From contig JAHHHS010000032.1 of assembly GCA_019359215.1 (NCBI GenBank), forward strand, positions 1-64,000: a stretch of DNA of 64,000 nucleotides, written 5' to 3'. The DNA is from Nostoc indistinguendum CM1-VF10 (GTDB lineage: Bacteria; Cyanobacteriota; Cyanobacteriia; Cyanobacteriales; Nostocaceae). Below are positions 54,092-63,534 of this stretch, one piece after another; within the stretch, counting starts at the first letter, position 1; each line of letters opens with the position of its first letter. The notes beneath the pieces are model-generated. The model was not told the DNA's origin. It did not search any database and saw only the letters and a program-made list of their open reading frames with translations. Made by a program: the position numbers and the translations under genes.

Positions 54092-57000
54092 ATGAACAAA
54101 ACCTTTGCAACCATCGACGGGAATGAGGCTGTTGCCCGTGTTGCTTACAAATTAAATGAAGTGATTGCCATTTATCCCATCACCCCCTCCTCAGCAATGG
54201 GTGAATGGGCAGATGCTTGGTCAGCAGAAGGTCGTCCCAATCTCTGGGGTACTATTCCTAGCGTCGTGCAGATGCAGAGCGAAGGAGGAGCGGCTGGTGC
54301 TGTACATGGAGCATTGCAAACAGGCTCCCTGAGTACTACCTTCACGGCATCTCAGGGATTATTGTTGATGATACCCAACTTCTACAAAATTGCTGGTGAG
54401 TTGACTAGCGCCGTGGTTCACGTTGCCGCCCGTTCTTTGGCTACTCATGCGTTATCAATTTTTGGTGATCATAGCGATGTGATGGCAGCTCGTGCTACTG
54501 GCTTTGCCCTGCTGTGTTCCGCTTCCGTGCAGGAAAGTCAAGATTTTGCTCTCATTGCTCATGCTGCTACCCTAGAGACGCGAGTCTCCTTTATGCATTT
54601 CTTTGATGGTTTCCGTACTTCACATGAAGTGCAGAAAGTCAAATTGCTGTCAGATGATGATTTGCGATCGCTAATCCACGATAATCTAATACTTGCCCAC
54701 CGCAGCCGTGCCCTCACCCCAGATCGTCCCGTATTGCGTGGTACTGCCCAAAACCCCGATGTCTACTTTCAAGGGCGTGAAGGCGCTAACCCTTACTACA
54801 ACGCTTCTCCAGAAATTGTCCAGCGCATCATGGATGAATTTGGAGAACGCACGGGAAGGCATTATAAAATCTATGAATATTACGGCGCTAAGGATGCCGA
54901 TCGCGTTATTGTTCTGATGGGTTCAGGTTGTGAAACCGTCCATGAAACAGTAGATTACCTTAACGCCCGTGGTGAAAAACTTGGCGTGGTGAAAGTGCGA
55001 CTTTACCGCCCCTTTGATGTCCAAAGGTTTGTTGCAGTATTACCAACTAGTGTAAAAGCGATCGCAGTTCTCGACCGCACCAAAGAAGCAGGTAGCACCG
55101 GTGAGCCTTTGTATTTAGATGTTGTGGCTGCTATCCATGAAGCGTGGGGAGAAGAGGCAGGGGAGCAGGGAGCAGGGAGCAGGGGGGAGGATTTTCTCCC
55201 CCGCCCCCTGCCCCCTGCCCCTCTGCCTAAAATCATTGGTGGGCGTTATGGTCTTTCTTCTAAGGAATTTACTCCGGCGATGGTGAAGGGCATTTTTGAT
55301 AATCTTGCTCAAGCTAAATCGAAAAATCACTTTACGATTGGGATTAATGACGATGTTAGTCATACTTCCTTGAGCTTTGACCCTAATTTCTCTACAGAAT
55401 CGGATAACGTTGTTCGGGCAATGTTCTATGGGCTGGGCGCTGATGGTACAGTTGGGGCTAACAAAAACTCCATCAAGATTATTGGTGAAGAAACCGACAA
55501 TTACGCCCAAGGCTACTTTGTCTTTGACTCCAAAAAATCTGGCTCAATGACCGTCTCTCATTTACGCTTTGGTAAAGAGCCAATTCGTTCCACCTACTTG
55601 ATTGACCAAGCCAACTTTATTGGTTGTCATCACTGGGGATTTCTAGAACGCATAGATGTTTTGAAAGCTGCTATTCCTGGGGCGACTTTGCTGCTTAACA
55701 GTCCATACAATGCAGATACCGTTTGGGAATATCTGCCGTTGAAGGTGCAGCAGCAAATTATCGACAAGCATTTGAAATTATATGTGATTAATGCTAGCCA
55801 GGTTGCCCGTGAAAGTGGCATGGGTGGCAGAATTAACACTATTATGCAAGTATGCTTCTTTGCTCTAGCGGGTGTCTTGTCGCAAGAAGAAGCGATCGCT
55901 AAAATCAAACAAGCGATTGAAAAAACCTACGGTAAAAAAGGTGCAGAAGTTGTCCGCATGAACTTGCAAGCTGTAGACAACACCTTAGACAACTTGCATA
56001 AAGTAGATGTCCCACAAACAATCAACAATCCAAAATCCAAAATCCAAAATCCACAATTGCTAGACTCCGCTCCCGAATTTGTGCAAGAAGTTCTGGGCAA
56101 AATCATGATTTGGGAAGGTGATGACTTACCTGTTAGCACATTACCAGTTGATGGCACATTTCCCGTAGGTACTGCCAAGTGGGAAAAACGTAACGTTGCC
56201 GAAGAGATACCTGTGTGGGAGCCGGATGTCTGCGTTCAATGTGGTAAGTGTGTGATGGTTTGTCCTCACAGCGCCATCCGCGCCAAGGCTTATCAAGCTG
56301 ATGAATTAGTCAATGCGCCAGCAACCTTCAAGTCAACTGGTGCAAAAGATAAAGACTTTGCCAATCAAAAATTTACCATTCAAGTTGCCCCAGAAGATTG
56401 CACAGGATGTACTATTTGTGTAAATATTTGCCCTGCTAAAGATAAATCTGAGCCATCGCGGAAAGCGATTAACATGGCACAGCAGTTGCCATTGCGGGAA
56501 GAAGAGCGGAAAAACTGGGATTTCTTTTTGAGTTTACCTAATCCTGACAGGCGATCGCTAAAATTAAACCAGATTCGCCAACAACAACTGCAAGAACCTT
56601 TATTTGAATTCTCTGGTGCTTGTGCAGGTTGTGGTGAAACACCTTACTTAAAATTATTAACACAATTGTTTGGCGATCGCGCCGTCATCGCCAATGCTAC
56701 AGGTTGTTCTTCAATATATGGTGGTAATCTCCCCACAACACCTTGGACAACCAACGCCCAAGGACGCGGCCCGGCGTGGTCTAATAATCTATTTGAAGAT
56801 AACGCCGAATTCGGTTTTGGCTGCCGCCTCTCCCTCGACAAACAAGCTGAGTTTGCGGCAGAATTGTTGCAGCAGTTGGGGAGTGAAATAGATGAAAACC
56901 TTGTCTACTCCATCCTGAAAGCTGAACAAAAATCTGAGGCTGACATTTGGGAACAGCGCGAAAGGATAGAACTGTTACGGCAGAAGTTAGATGAAATCGT

Positions 57001-57718
57001 AACTTTCGATCCTAATCTAAAATCTAAAATCCAAAATCTCAAATCCCTTGCAGACTACTTGGTGAGAAAAAGCGTCTGGATTGTTGGCGGTGACGGTTGG
57101 GCTTATGATATTGACTTTGGCGGCATCGATCATGTGATTGCTAGTGGTCGAAATGTAAACATCTTAATAATGGATACAGAAGTGTATTCTAATACAGGCG
57201 GTCAATCTTCTAAAGCCACGCCACGAGCAGCAGTTGCTAAATATGCCGCCAGTGGTAAGCCTGCACCGAAGAAAGACTTAGGGATGATTGCCATGACTTA
57301 CGGAAATGTCTACGTAGCGAGTGTAGCCCTTGGCGCTAGAGATGAACATACCCTCAAAGCATTTCTGGAAGCAGAAGCTTATGATGGGCCATCAATAATT
57401 ATTGCTTACAGCCATTGCATCGCCCACGGCATTAATATGACCACAGGGATGAATCATCAGAAAACTCTCGTAGAATCAGGTCGTTGGTTGCTGTATCGGC
57501 ATAATCCAGAGTTGCTCAACCAAGGTAAAAATCCATTGCAATTGGATATGCGATCGCCTACGCAATCTGTAGAACATTCAATGTATCAAGAAAATCGCTT
57601 TAAGATGCTCACCAAGAGCAAACCAGACGTAGCCAAGCACTTGTTAGAACAAGCGCAAGCTGAGGTTGATGCACGTTGGCAGATGTACCAATATCTGGCA
57701 AAACGCGATATTCTCTGA
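54092..57718 (+). CDS. nifJ: Pyruvate:ferredoxin/flavodoxin oxidoreductase
   Basis: NifJ oxidises pyruvate with CoA to acetyl-CoA and CO2, passing electrons to ferredoxin or flavodoxin, for nitrogenase or fermentation. It has 1208 residues. Segments are the pyruvate-binding YPITPSS, two 4Fe-4S motifs (CVQCGKCVMVCP from residue 714; CTGCTICVNICP from 770), the proximal cluster CAGCGE and the thiamine diphosphate site GDGWAYDIDFGG (about 1003). I used ATG 54092, the family start; 54059 adds 11 odd residues. Three in-frame repeat inserts occur: about 55155-55228 (hairpin, EEAGEQGAGSRGEDF), 56025-56065 (NNPKSKIQNPQ) and 57010-57050 (NLKSKIQNLKS). Confidence 0.95.
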   Translation: MNKTFATIDGNEAVARVAYKLNEVIAIYPITPSSAMGEWADAWSAEGRPNLWGTIPSVVQMQSEGGAAGAVHGALQTGSLSTTFTASQGLLLMIPNFYKIAGELTSAVVHVAARSLATHALSIFGDHSDVMAARATGFALLCSASVQESQDFALIAHAATLETRVSFMHFFDGFRTSHEVQKVKLLSDDDLRSLIHDNLILAHRSRALTPDRPVLRGTAQNPDVYFQGREGANPYYNASPEIVQRIMDEFGERTGRHYKIYEYYGAKDADRVIVLMGSGCETVHETVDYLNARGEKLGVVKVRLYRPFDVQRFVAVLPTSVKAIAVLDRTKEAGSTGEPLYLDVVAAIHEAWGEEAGEQGAGSRGEDFLPRPLPPAPLPKIIGGRYGLSSKEFTPAMVKGIFDNLAQAKSKNHFTIGINDDVSHTSLSFDPNFSTESDNVVRAMFYGLGADGTVGANKNSIKIIGEETDNYAQGYFVFDSKKSGSMTVSHLRFGKEPIRSTYLIDQANFIGCHHWGFLERIDVLKAAIPGATLLLNSPYNADTVWEYLPLKVQQQIIDKHLKLYVINASQVARESGMGGRINTIMQVCFFALAGVLSQEEAIAKIKQAIEKTYGKKGAEVVRMNLQAVDNTLDNLHKVDVPQTINNPKSKIQNPQLLDSAPEFVQEVLGKIMIWEGDDLPVSTLPVDGTFPVGTAKWEKRNVAEEIPVWEPDVCVQCGKCVMVCPHSAIRAKAYQADELVNAPATFKSTGAKDKDFANQKFTIQVAPEDCTGCTICVNICPAKDKSEPSRKAINMAQQLPLREEERKNWDFFLSLPNPDRRSLKLNQIRQQQLQEPLFEFSGACAGCGETPYLKLLTQLFGDRAVIANATGCSSIYGGNLPTTPWTTNAQGRGPAWSNNLFEDNAEFGFGCRLSLDKQAEFAAELLQQLGSEIDENLVYSILKAEQKSEADIWEQRERIELLRQKLDEIVTFDPNLKSKIQNLKSLADYLVRKSVWIVGGDGWAYDIDFGGIDHVIASGRNVNILIMDTEVYSNTGGQSSKATPRAAVAKYAASGKPAPKKDLGMIAMTYGNVYVASVALGARDEHTLKAFLEAEAYDGPSIIIAYSHCIAHGINMTTGMNHQKTLVESGRWLLYRHNPELLNQGKNPLQLDMRSPTQSVEHSMYQENRFKMLTKSKPDVAKHLLEQAQAEVDARWQMYQYLAKRDIL
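55155..55228. repeat. STRR hairpin block inside nifJ
   Basis: GGGAGCA heptads (three copies) are followed by their pyrimidine-rich complement (CCCCCTG units), forming a potential 30-bp-arm hairpin. The reading frame stays open through it, adding about 25 Gly/Glu/Pro-rich residues. Confidence 0.8.
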
Positions 57719-57728
57719 AAATTAGCCC

Positions 57729-57975
57729 TGATTTTAGTTATAAATATTGCGACTTGAGTTACTAAAGTCGCAATTTTCGTTACAACATACCATTTTTGTA
57801 AATTAAATCGTTATTTTCGTTACAAAAGAATCATTTAGTTACCCAAATAATTCTTTTTGTTACAAACATTATAATTTTGGTTATTAAAGTCATTCTTTTC
57901 GTTACAAACATCAGAATTTTCGTTACAAAATAATCATTTTGGCTACGAAAGCCGTTATTTTTGTTACTAACGCTA
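57729..57975. repeat. Array of 12 degenerate units, ~21-bp period, behind nifJ
   Basis: A GTTAC or close variant recurs with its G at 57737, 57758, 57779, ~57798, 57819, 57838, 57859, 57880, 57901, 57922, 57942 and 57963. Spacings are 19-21, mostly exactly 21. The fuller unit is about TTTTCGTTACAAA. It begins just after the nifJ stop and has no coding frame. See findings. Confidence 0.75.
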
Positions 57976-58577
57976 TCATCTAAGTTGTGTTGAACTCAGA
58001 TTTTAGTCAACAAACGCCCCAATGTTGAGTTTCGTTCCTAGCAATGTTCCCTACTGCATGGTCTATTTATCTGAAAATAGCTGTAATTTCTCAAATAACT
58101 TTAGCGTAGGCGTAGCCCGCCGTTAGGCATCGCACCAACCGATTAAACCACCAAAGATCAACTCTGTGCTACAAGACGCGCTACGAGGTGCTACGGTAAT
58201 TATGGAGTATTGGTATTGGGTCGTTAATCGAGTTCTTCACTAGTGATGGATGAGATCAGGAGAAAGTTTTAGGGCGTACCTATTTTGGAATGCTTTGTAA
58301 AAAAGTGGGATGTTTTGTATAAACCCTTGATTTATCTTTTTCCGAGTTGATATATTAACCACGCAGTCAATAACTATAGCAATCCGATAGCGAAGCGGTA
58401 GCGAGTCAGACGCTCCTGCGTCGCTAACGCTGCGCTATCGAGCGTCTTTGATTCCTGAATTACTCGTAGAGACTGGGGACTGGGTACTGGGAAGAAGGAA
58501 TAAAGGTGTACTGAGTTTTTTTCAAAAATCAAATATGAGTCCTATATATTAATTAATAACCACTGAGAGAGGTGATT
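57976..58577. other. Gap of 600 bases with GC palindromes
   Basis: It holds a copy of the dispersed GC-rich repeat near 58105-58132 and a larger palindromic block at 58389-58443 (CGATAGCG ... CGCTATCG with inner AGACGCTCCTGCGTC). A GGGACTG heptad piece lies near 58470-58490. No gene is supported. The ribosome site GAGAGG for the next gene is at its end. Confidence 0.5.
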
Positions 58578-60059
58578 ATGGCTAATTCATTATTCAATTT
58601 CCTTAACGTCTCTGATTTGAATGGCACTAATGGCTTTATAATTAACGGCATTGCACCACGTAACTCTTCAAACGTCTCAGTCAGCAATGGGGGAGATATC
58701 AACAACGATGGTATTGACGACCTGATTATTGGGGTACCACGTACCTCCCTTAACGGCAAACTTTTTGCTGGACAAAGCTATGTAGTCTTTGGGGGCAAGA
58801 ATCTGGGCAGTGGCGGCACTCTCAACCTTTCTGATTTGAATGGCACTAATGGCTTTTTAATTAACGGCATTGCAGTATATGACCAATTAGGCATCTCAGT
58901 CAGCAATGAGGGGGACATCAACGGTGATGGCATTGACGACCTGATTATTGGGGCCTATGGCGGCTCCCCCAGAGGCAGATATGAGGATCAGAAAAACTAT
59001 GTAGTTGTAGTATTTGGGGGGAAGAATATTGGCAGTGGCGGCACCCCTGGTAAGCTGACTGGAACTCCTGGTGCAGATACTCTTGTTGGCACAATCGGCA
59101 ACAATATCATCGAGGGCAAAGCAGGTAACGATACCCTCACAGGCAACGGTGGTCAAGATAAGTTTGTATTTCGCGTTGGCGATCGCAATGACATTATCAC
59201 TGATTTTGGTGGCGTAGGTCACGGCTACAACCCATCATCGGCTGTAATTGCCAATGTTGACACACTACAATTTATCGGTTCGGGCTTAACTGCCCGAAAT
59301 CTGCAACTAACTCAAAAAGGCAACAACTTAGAAGTCACCTTTGAAAATGTGGCTAATGCCAAAGTCCAATTGCAAAACTTCCTCTTAGAAAACCTGGATA
59401 ACCTGCCAGCAATTTCTTCAAGAGCTGCACTGGGCAATATTTTGTTTGATGGGCAAACCAACATTGCCGACAGCTTTGATGTGATTAATGCCAACTCCAC
59501 TCAAACTAGCATTTTCAACAAAAACACTGTCACTTTCCTCAATGACTTAAACAATAATATCGCTGGTTTTGATAACTCCAATGATGTGATTAATGGTCAA
59601 GAGGGTAACGACATTATCAATGGCTTGAGTGGCAACGACTTGCTACGCGGTGGCGCTGGCAATGATATTCTCATCGGCGGTGCTGGTAATGATACCCTTG
59701 TCGGTGGTGCGGGTGCTGACAAGTTCCTTTACAATACCAATGCTGCCTTTGCCTCTTGTGCTGTTGGTGTAGATACTATTAGTAACTTTAACAGTTCCCA
59801 AGGTGACAAAATTATCCTGGATAAGACTACCTTTAATGCAATTACTTCTGCCACGGGAACAGGTTTTAGTAACGCCAATGATTTTAAAATAACTTCTTCA
59901 GCCGGGATTAGTACGGCGAAAATTATCTACGATCCTGTGAGTGGGCAGTTGTTCTACAACCAAAATGGCAGGGCGGGGGGTTTTGGCAGTGGTGGTCTAT
60001 TTGCAACTCTAACTGATGCCCCAACTCTCACCGCATCAGATTTTGTGTTGCAAGCATAG
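58578..60059 (+). CDS. FG-GAP and RTX calcium-binding secreted protein
   Basis: This 493-residue protein has two FG-GAP-like repeats at the N-terminus (GGDINNDGIDDLIIG; EGDINGDGIDDLIIG) set in duplicated VSDLNGTNGFIINGIA units. RTX nonapeptides GGxGxDxL follow (LTGTPGADTLVG, GKAGNDTLTGNGGQDKF, GGAGNDILIGGAGNDTLVGGAGADKF), then a C-terminal beta-rich domain ending TLTASDFVLQA. No Sec signal is present, consistent with type I secretion through the C-terminal signal. It is probably a calcium-folding extracellular or surface protein. ATG 58578 chosen with GAGAGG upstream. It is shorter than most relatives, which have up to seven FG-GAP repeats. Confidence 0.88.
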   Translation: MANSLFNFLNVSDLNGTNGFIINGIAPRNSSNVSVSNGGDINNDGIDDLIIGVPRTSLNGKLFAGQSYVVFGGKNLGSGGTLNLSDLNGTNGFLINGIAVYDQLGISVSNEGDINGDGIDDLIIGAYGGSPRGRYEDQKNYVVVVFGGKNIGSGGTPGKLTGTPGADTLVGTIGNNIIEGKAGNDTLTGNGGQDKFVFRVGDRNDIITDFGGVGHGYNPSSAVIANVDTLQFIGSGLTARNLQLTQKGNNLEVTFENVANAKVQLQNFLLENLDNLPAISSRAALGNILFDGQTNIADSFDVINANSTQTSIFNKNTVTFLNDLNNNIAGFDNSNDVINGQEGNDIINGLSGNDLLRGGAGNDILIGGAGNDTLVGGAGADKFLYNTNAAFASCAVGVDTISNFNSSQGDKIILDKTTFNAITSATGTGFSNANDFKITSSAGISTAKIIYDPVSGQLFYNQNGRAGGFGSGGLFATLTDAPTLTASDFVLQA

Positions 60060-60116
60060 TTCGTCCAAAACACCGAGTTTCAAGATTCCAAGCTTGAAAC
60101 TGAATCGTTTATTACC

Positions 60117-60261
60117 ATGACCACAAGGATGAATCATCAGAAAACTTTGGTAGAATCAGGTCGTTGATTGCTGCATCGACATAATAATCCAGAGTTGCTT
60201 AAACAGGGTAAAAATCCATTGCAATTGGATATGCGCTCGCCTACGCAATCTCTAAAACATC
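60117..60261 (+). pseudogene. Duplicated fragment of the nifJ 3' end
   Basis: The sequence ATGACCACAAGGATGAATCA onward is a diverged copy of nifJ 57437-57579 (TTGMNHQKTLVESGRWLLYRHNPELL). It has a TGG to TGA nonsense change at ESGR* and a three-base insertion giving an extra Asn. The copy ends where homology stops near 60261. It lies just after the RTX gene, so that gene and the array are bracketed by nifJ sequence. Confidence 0.8.
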
Positions 60262-60295
60262 CGGTTCAACACAACTTAAATACCCATCTACTCAC

Positions 60296-61513
60296 TCAAC
60301 TAAAAAACTTTTCCACGCATCTAACAAATATTTCCACACCCATTCCCAACGCCGTTTCGTCAAAATCAAACCGGGGATGATGATGAGGATACGCCAAATC
60401 TTTCTCTGGATTCGCAGAACCTAAAAAGAAATAGCAACCAGGAACCTCTTGCAAGAAAAATGACATATCTTCCGCAGCCATAGTTTGGCATTCTGGCACA
60501 ATACCCAACGGTGTTTCTACCACTTCTTCTGCTACAGTCCGCACCAATTCTGCCATTTTCATATCATTAATTACTGGTGGATAAAGTGACCAGTATTCTA
60601 AGTCATAACTTGCACCATGACTTTGACAAGTTCCAGCAATAATCTGCTCGACACGTTGGTTGAAAAATCCTTTCAAACTAGGATTAAAATACCTGACAGT
60701 AGCACTCATTCTCGCTGTGTCAGCAATCACATTTCGCTTGGTTCCAGCATGAAGTTCGCCCACTGTCACCACAGCCGAATCAATGGGATTTACATTCCGA
60801 GCGACAATGGTTTGTAGAGCATTTACAATTTGGGCAGCAACGACTACGGAATCCACAGTTTGATGGGGTAATGCGCCGTGTCCACCTTTGCCTAAAATTG
60901 TGCAGTTAAAGCACTCCACAGCTGCCATCAACGCCCCAGCCCGCACACCCACTGTTCCCAAGGGTAAATTATTCCACAAGTGCAAACCAATAATCGCGTC
61001 AACATCAGGATTTTTCAGCACTCCAGCTTCAATCATCGGCTTTGCGCCTCCTGGTGATTCTTCGGCTGGCTGGAAGATAATTTTCACCGTACCGGAAAAG
61101 TCTTGACGATGCTGTTGCAGATAATAAGCTGTACCTAAAGCGATCGCTGTATGTCCATCATGTCCACAAGCGTGCATCACTCCATCATGCTGCGATTTGT
61201 ACGGCACTTCGTTAAGTTCTTGGATTGGCAAAGCATCCATATCTGCCCGAATCACTAAAACTTTCTCTGCACCTAGCTTATTACCCTTGATGATGGCAAC
61301 AATACCAGTGTGGGCAATGCCAGTTTGATGCTCAATTCCCCACTCTTGCAACTTTTGTGATACAAACTCAGCAGTTAGTTTTTCTTGAAAACCCAACTCT
61401 GGTTGTTGATGCAATCGCCGCCGCCACTCCACTAATTGTGGTTGCAATGAGCGGATTGAAAGCCGAATGCGAGATAGATCAACAGAAGAGGGATTGGGAA
61501 AGGTAGAAACCAT
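60296..61513 (-). CDS. M20 amidohydrolase
   Basis: This 405-residue metal-dependent hydrolase of the M20 family releases amino acids from N-acyl or related amides. Motifs are WRRRLHQQPELGFQE, IRADMDALPIQE, MHACGHDGHTAIAL with the metal-bridging Asp/His, FQPAEESPGGAKPMIEAG with the catalytic glutamate, and YPHHHPRFDFDE. This pattern is the HipO/IAA-amino-acid hydrolase group. The exact substrate is unknown. The last 40 codons lie over the region after the nifJ fragment. SppA lies upstream (about 100 bp) on the same strand. Confidence 0.92.
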   Translation of the reverse strand: MVSTFPNPSSVDLSRIRLSIRSLQPQLVEWRRRLHQQPELGFQEKLTAEFVSQKLQEWGIEHQTGIAHTGIVAIIKGNKLGAEKVLVIRADMDALPIQELNEVPYKSQHDGVMHACGHDGHTAIALGTAYYLQQHRQDFSGTVKIIFQPAEESPGGAKPMIEAGVLKNPDVDAIIGLHLWNNLPLGTVGVRAGALMAAVECFNCTILGKGGHGALPHQTVDSVVVAAQIVNALQTIVARNVNPIDSAVVTVGELHAGTKRNVIADTARMSATVRYFNPSLKGFFNQRVEQIIAGTCQSHGASYDLEYWSLYPPVINDMKMAELVRTVAEEVVETPLGIVPECQTMAAEDMSFFLQEVPGCYFFLGSANPEKDLAYPHHHPRFDFDETALGMGVEIFVRCVEKFFS

Positions 61514-61609
61514 AATGTACGTGTCGTTAGTATAAAATTGTATGAAGGACAGTCTGTAGGTTAAGACAGACCCCCTTCAGTGGAAGATGAGAGAAGCTCA
61601 AAAAAGCAT

Positions 61610-63445
61610 CTACTCAATCTTTAAGTTGAAAGGCAAACGGGCATAAATTCCCTGTGGATCGTTCATCTTTTGCAGAATCTCTACTTCCTGTTGCAATTTC
61701 TGGAATTCAGTGGTGAGGGGATTGGATTGTTTGAGTTTTGCCCCCTCAATTCCTAAAGCAGTCTGCGCCTCTTCAGTTACACGCCCAAAAAAGCGTTCTC
61801 CAAAGCTGCTAGTGCGAGGATATTCTTGCACTTGCCAGTCTTCTCCTAATTTCGCCTCCTTGACAGCATAGGCGATCGCAGTATTCAAACCACCAATTTC
61901 ATCTACCAAACCAATTTCCTTGGCCGCCACACCCGACCAAACCCGTCCTTGGGCAATTTCTGCTACTCTTTGTTCTGGGAGTTTGCGACCTTGAGAAACT
62001 TTATTCAGGAACATATTATAAATCCGGTTAACACTGCGCTGATAAAGTGCCAACTCTTGGGGCGATTTCGGACGCGAAACTGTTTGAGTATCAGCATAGG
62101 TTCCAGTTTTCACTGAATCCCAAGTGATGCCATTATCATTGGCTAACTTTTCACCATTAAATAGCACCCCAAACACACCTATTGAACCTGTAATAGTATT
62201 TGGTTCGGCAAAAATTCGGTTTGAGTCACTAGCAATCCAGTAACCACCAGAGGCGGCGACATCACCCATTGACACTACTACTGGTTTTGCCTGACGAGTT
62301 AATTTTAATTCTCGCTGCATAACTTCAGATGCTGTAGCGCTACCACCAGGACTATTAATCCGTAATACAACAGCTTTCACATCCTTATCTTGTCGCAGTC
62401 GGTTGAAGATTTTGGCAAACCGTTCGCCTCCTACTTCACCAACATCACCTTTACCATCGACAATATCACCCTCAGCATAAACAACAGCAATTTGATTTTT
62501 TGAGCTACGTTCTACACCCAAAGATTTGCCGGGAACTTGTGCGTAGCTATTCAGGCTAATTTGTCGGAATGTTTTGTCGTCTTTATTGCTATCTGTTAAC
62601 TTTTTGAGGTCAGTCACCACTTCATCTGGGTATGCTACTCGATCAATTAAACCGTTGGTTTTGGCTTGTGTGGCTTCTAGTAGTGCCTGATTATCTGCGA
62701 TCGCTTGCAACTGATTAGATTCAATTTTCCGACTTGCGCCTACAGTAGTGCGCCACTCTCCCCAAACATCATTTAACAATTTCTGAGTTTGTTCGCGGTT
62801 TTCTGGACTCAACTTTGTGAGCAGAAACGGTTCAACAGCTCCTTTAAATTTTCCTACCCGCACGACTTGAACACCAATGCCATATTTCTGTAATGCTCCC
62901 GCTAAGAATATCGGTTGTGAACTCAAACCGTTAACTTCCATCATTCCCAGAGGATTAAGTACAATGGAATCTGCCACTGAGCTAACGTAATATTCTTTTT
63001 CACTCCAGTCACTGCCATAGGCCACAATCTTTTTCCCAGCAGCACGAAACTCTTCCAACGCTTTCCGAATTTCTTTAAGGGAGGCATAGCCGACGTTAGT
63101 AGCTTGGCTTGTTTTTGTTGCATCCATGTAGATCCCAACAATTCGCGGATCGCGTCGCGCCTTTTCTAAAGTTTCCACAACTTTGCGGAGTGCCATCCTA
63201 TCTTCATCTACACCTGATATTGTGTTTTGAAACAGTTCACCTGAACTAGGTTCGCTATCAGTAATTTTCATCGACAAGTCAAAAACCAGCATTGACTTAT
63301 CTTTCACGTTTGGCCCAGTATCTTTAGAGGAGCTAGCAGCCATTATCAGCAAAAACAGTCCAGTTGTTCCCAGACCACCGAAAATAATTAGTCCTAGTAA
63401 TGTGCCAATTAAACTAGCAAAAGTTTGTTTGATAAAATTACGCAT
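61610..63445 (-). CDS. sppA: Signal peptide peptidase SppA (67K type)
   Basis: This membrane-bound serine protease degrades leftover signal peptides. Its 611 residues have an N-terminal hydrophobic anchor (SLIGTLLGLIIFGGLGTTG) and two tandem SppA domains. The catalytic lysine is K201 (VGKFKGAVEPF) from the first domain, the nucleophile S399 (GDVAASGGYW) from the second, as in E. coli SppA. Substrate-groove segment NSPGGSATASEVMQ precedes it. The long C-terminus is typical of cyanobacterial SppA. In cyanobacteria a homologue acts in light acclimation of phycobilisomes; that is known for the family, not shown here. Confidence 0.94.
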   Translation of the reverse strand: MRNFIKQTFASLIGTLLGLIIFGGLGTTGLFLLIMAASSSKDTGPNVKDKSMLVFDLSMKITDSEPSSGELFQNTISGVDEDRMALRKVVETLEKARRDPRIVGIYMDATKTSQATNVGYASLKEIRKALEEFRAAGKKIVAYGSDWSEKEYYVSSVADSIVLNPLGMMEVNGLSSQPIFLAGALQKYGIGVQVVRVGKFKGAVEPFLLTKLSPENREQTQKLLNDVWGEWRTTVGASRKIESNQLQAIADNQALLEATQAKTNGLIDRVAYPDEVVTDLKKLTDSNKDDKTFRQISLNSYAQVPGKSLGVERSSKNQIAVVYAEGDIVDGKGDVGEVGGERFAKIFNRLRQDKDVKAVVLRINSPGGSATASEVMQRELKLTRQAKPVVVSMGDVAASGGYWIASDSNRIFAEPNTITGSIGVFGVLFNGEKLANDNGITWDSVKTGTYADTQTVSRPKSPQELALYQRSVNRIYNMFLNKVSQGRKLPEQRVAEIAQGRVWSGVAAKEIGLVDEIGGLNTAIAYAVKEAKLGEDWQVQEYPRTSSFGERFFGRVTEEAQTALGIEGAKLKQSNPLTTEFQKLQQEVEILQKMNDPQGIYARLPFNLKIE

Positions 63446-63448
63446 TAG

Positions 63449-63530
63449 TTATTAGTTATTAGTTATTGGGGATTGGGCATTGGGCATTGGGCATTGACAA
63501 AGGACTAATGACTAATAACCAATGACCTAT
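63449..63530. repeat. STRR heptads between fni and sppA
   Basis: Three copies of TTAGTTA, three of TTGGGCA, then ACTAATG/ACCAATG units. The block separates two minus-strand genes and contains no signal I can define. Confidence 0.8.
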
Positions 63531-63534
63531 TTAA

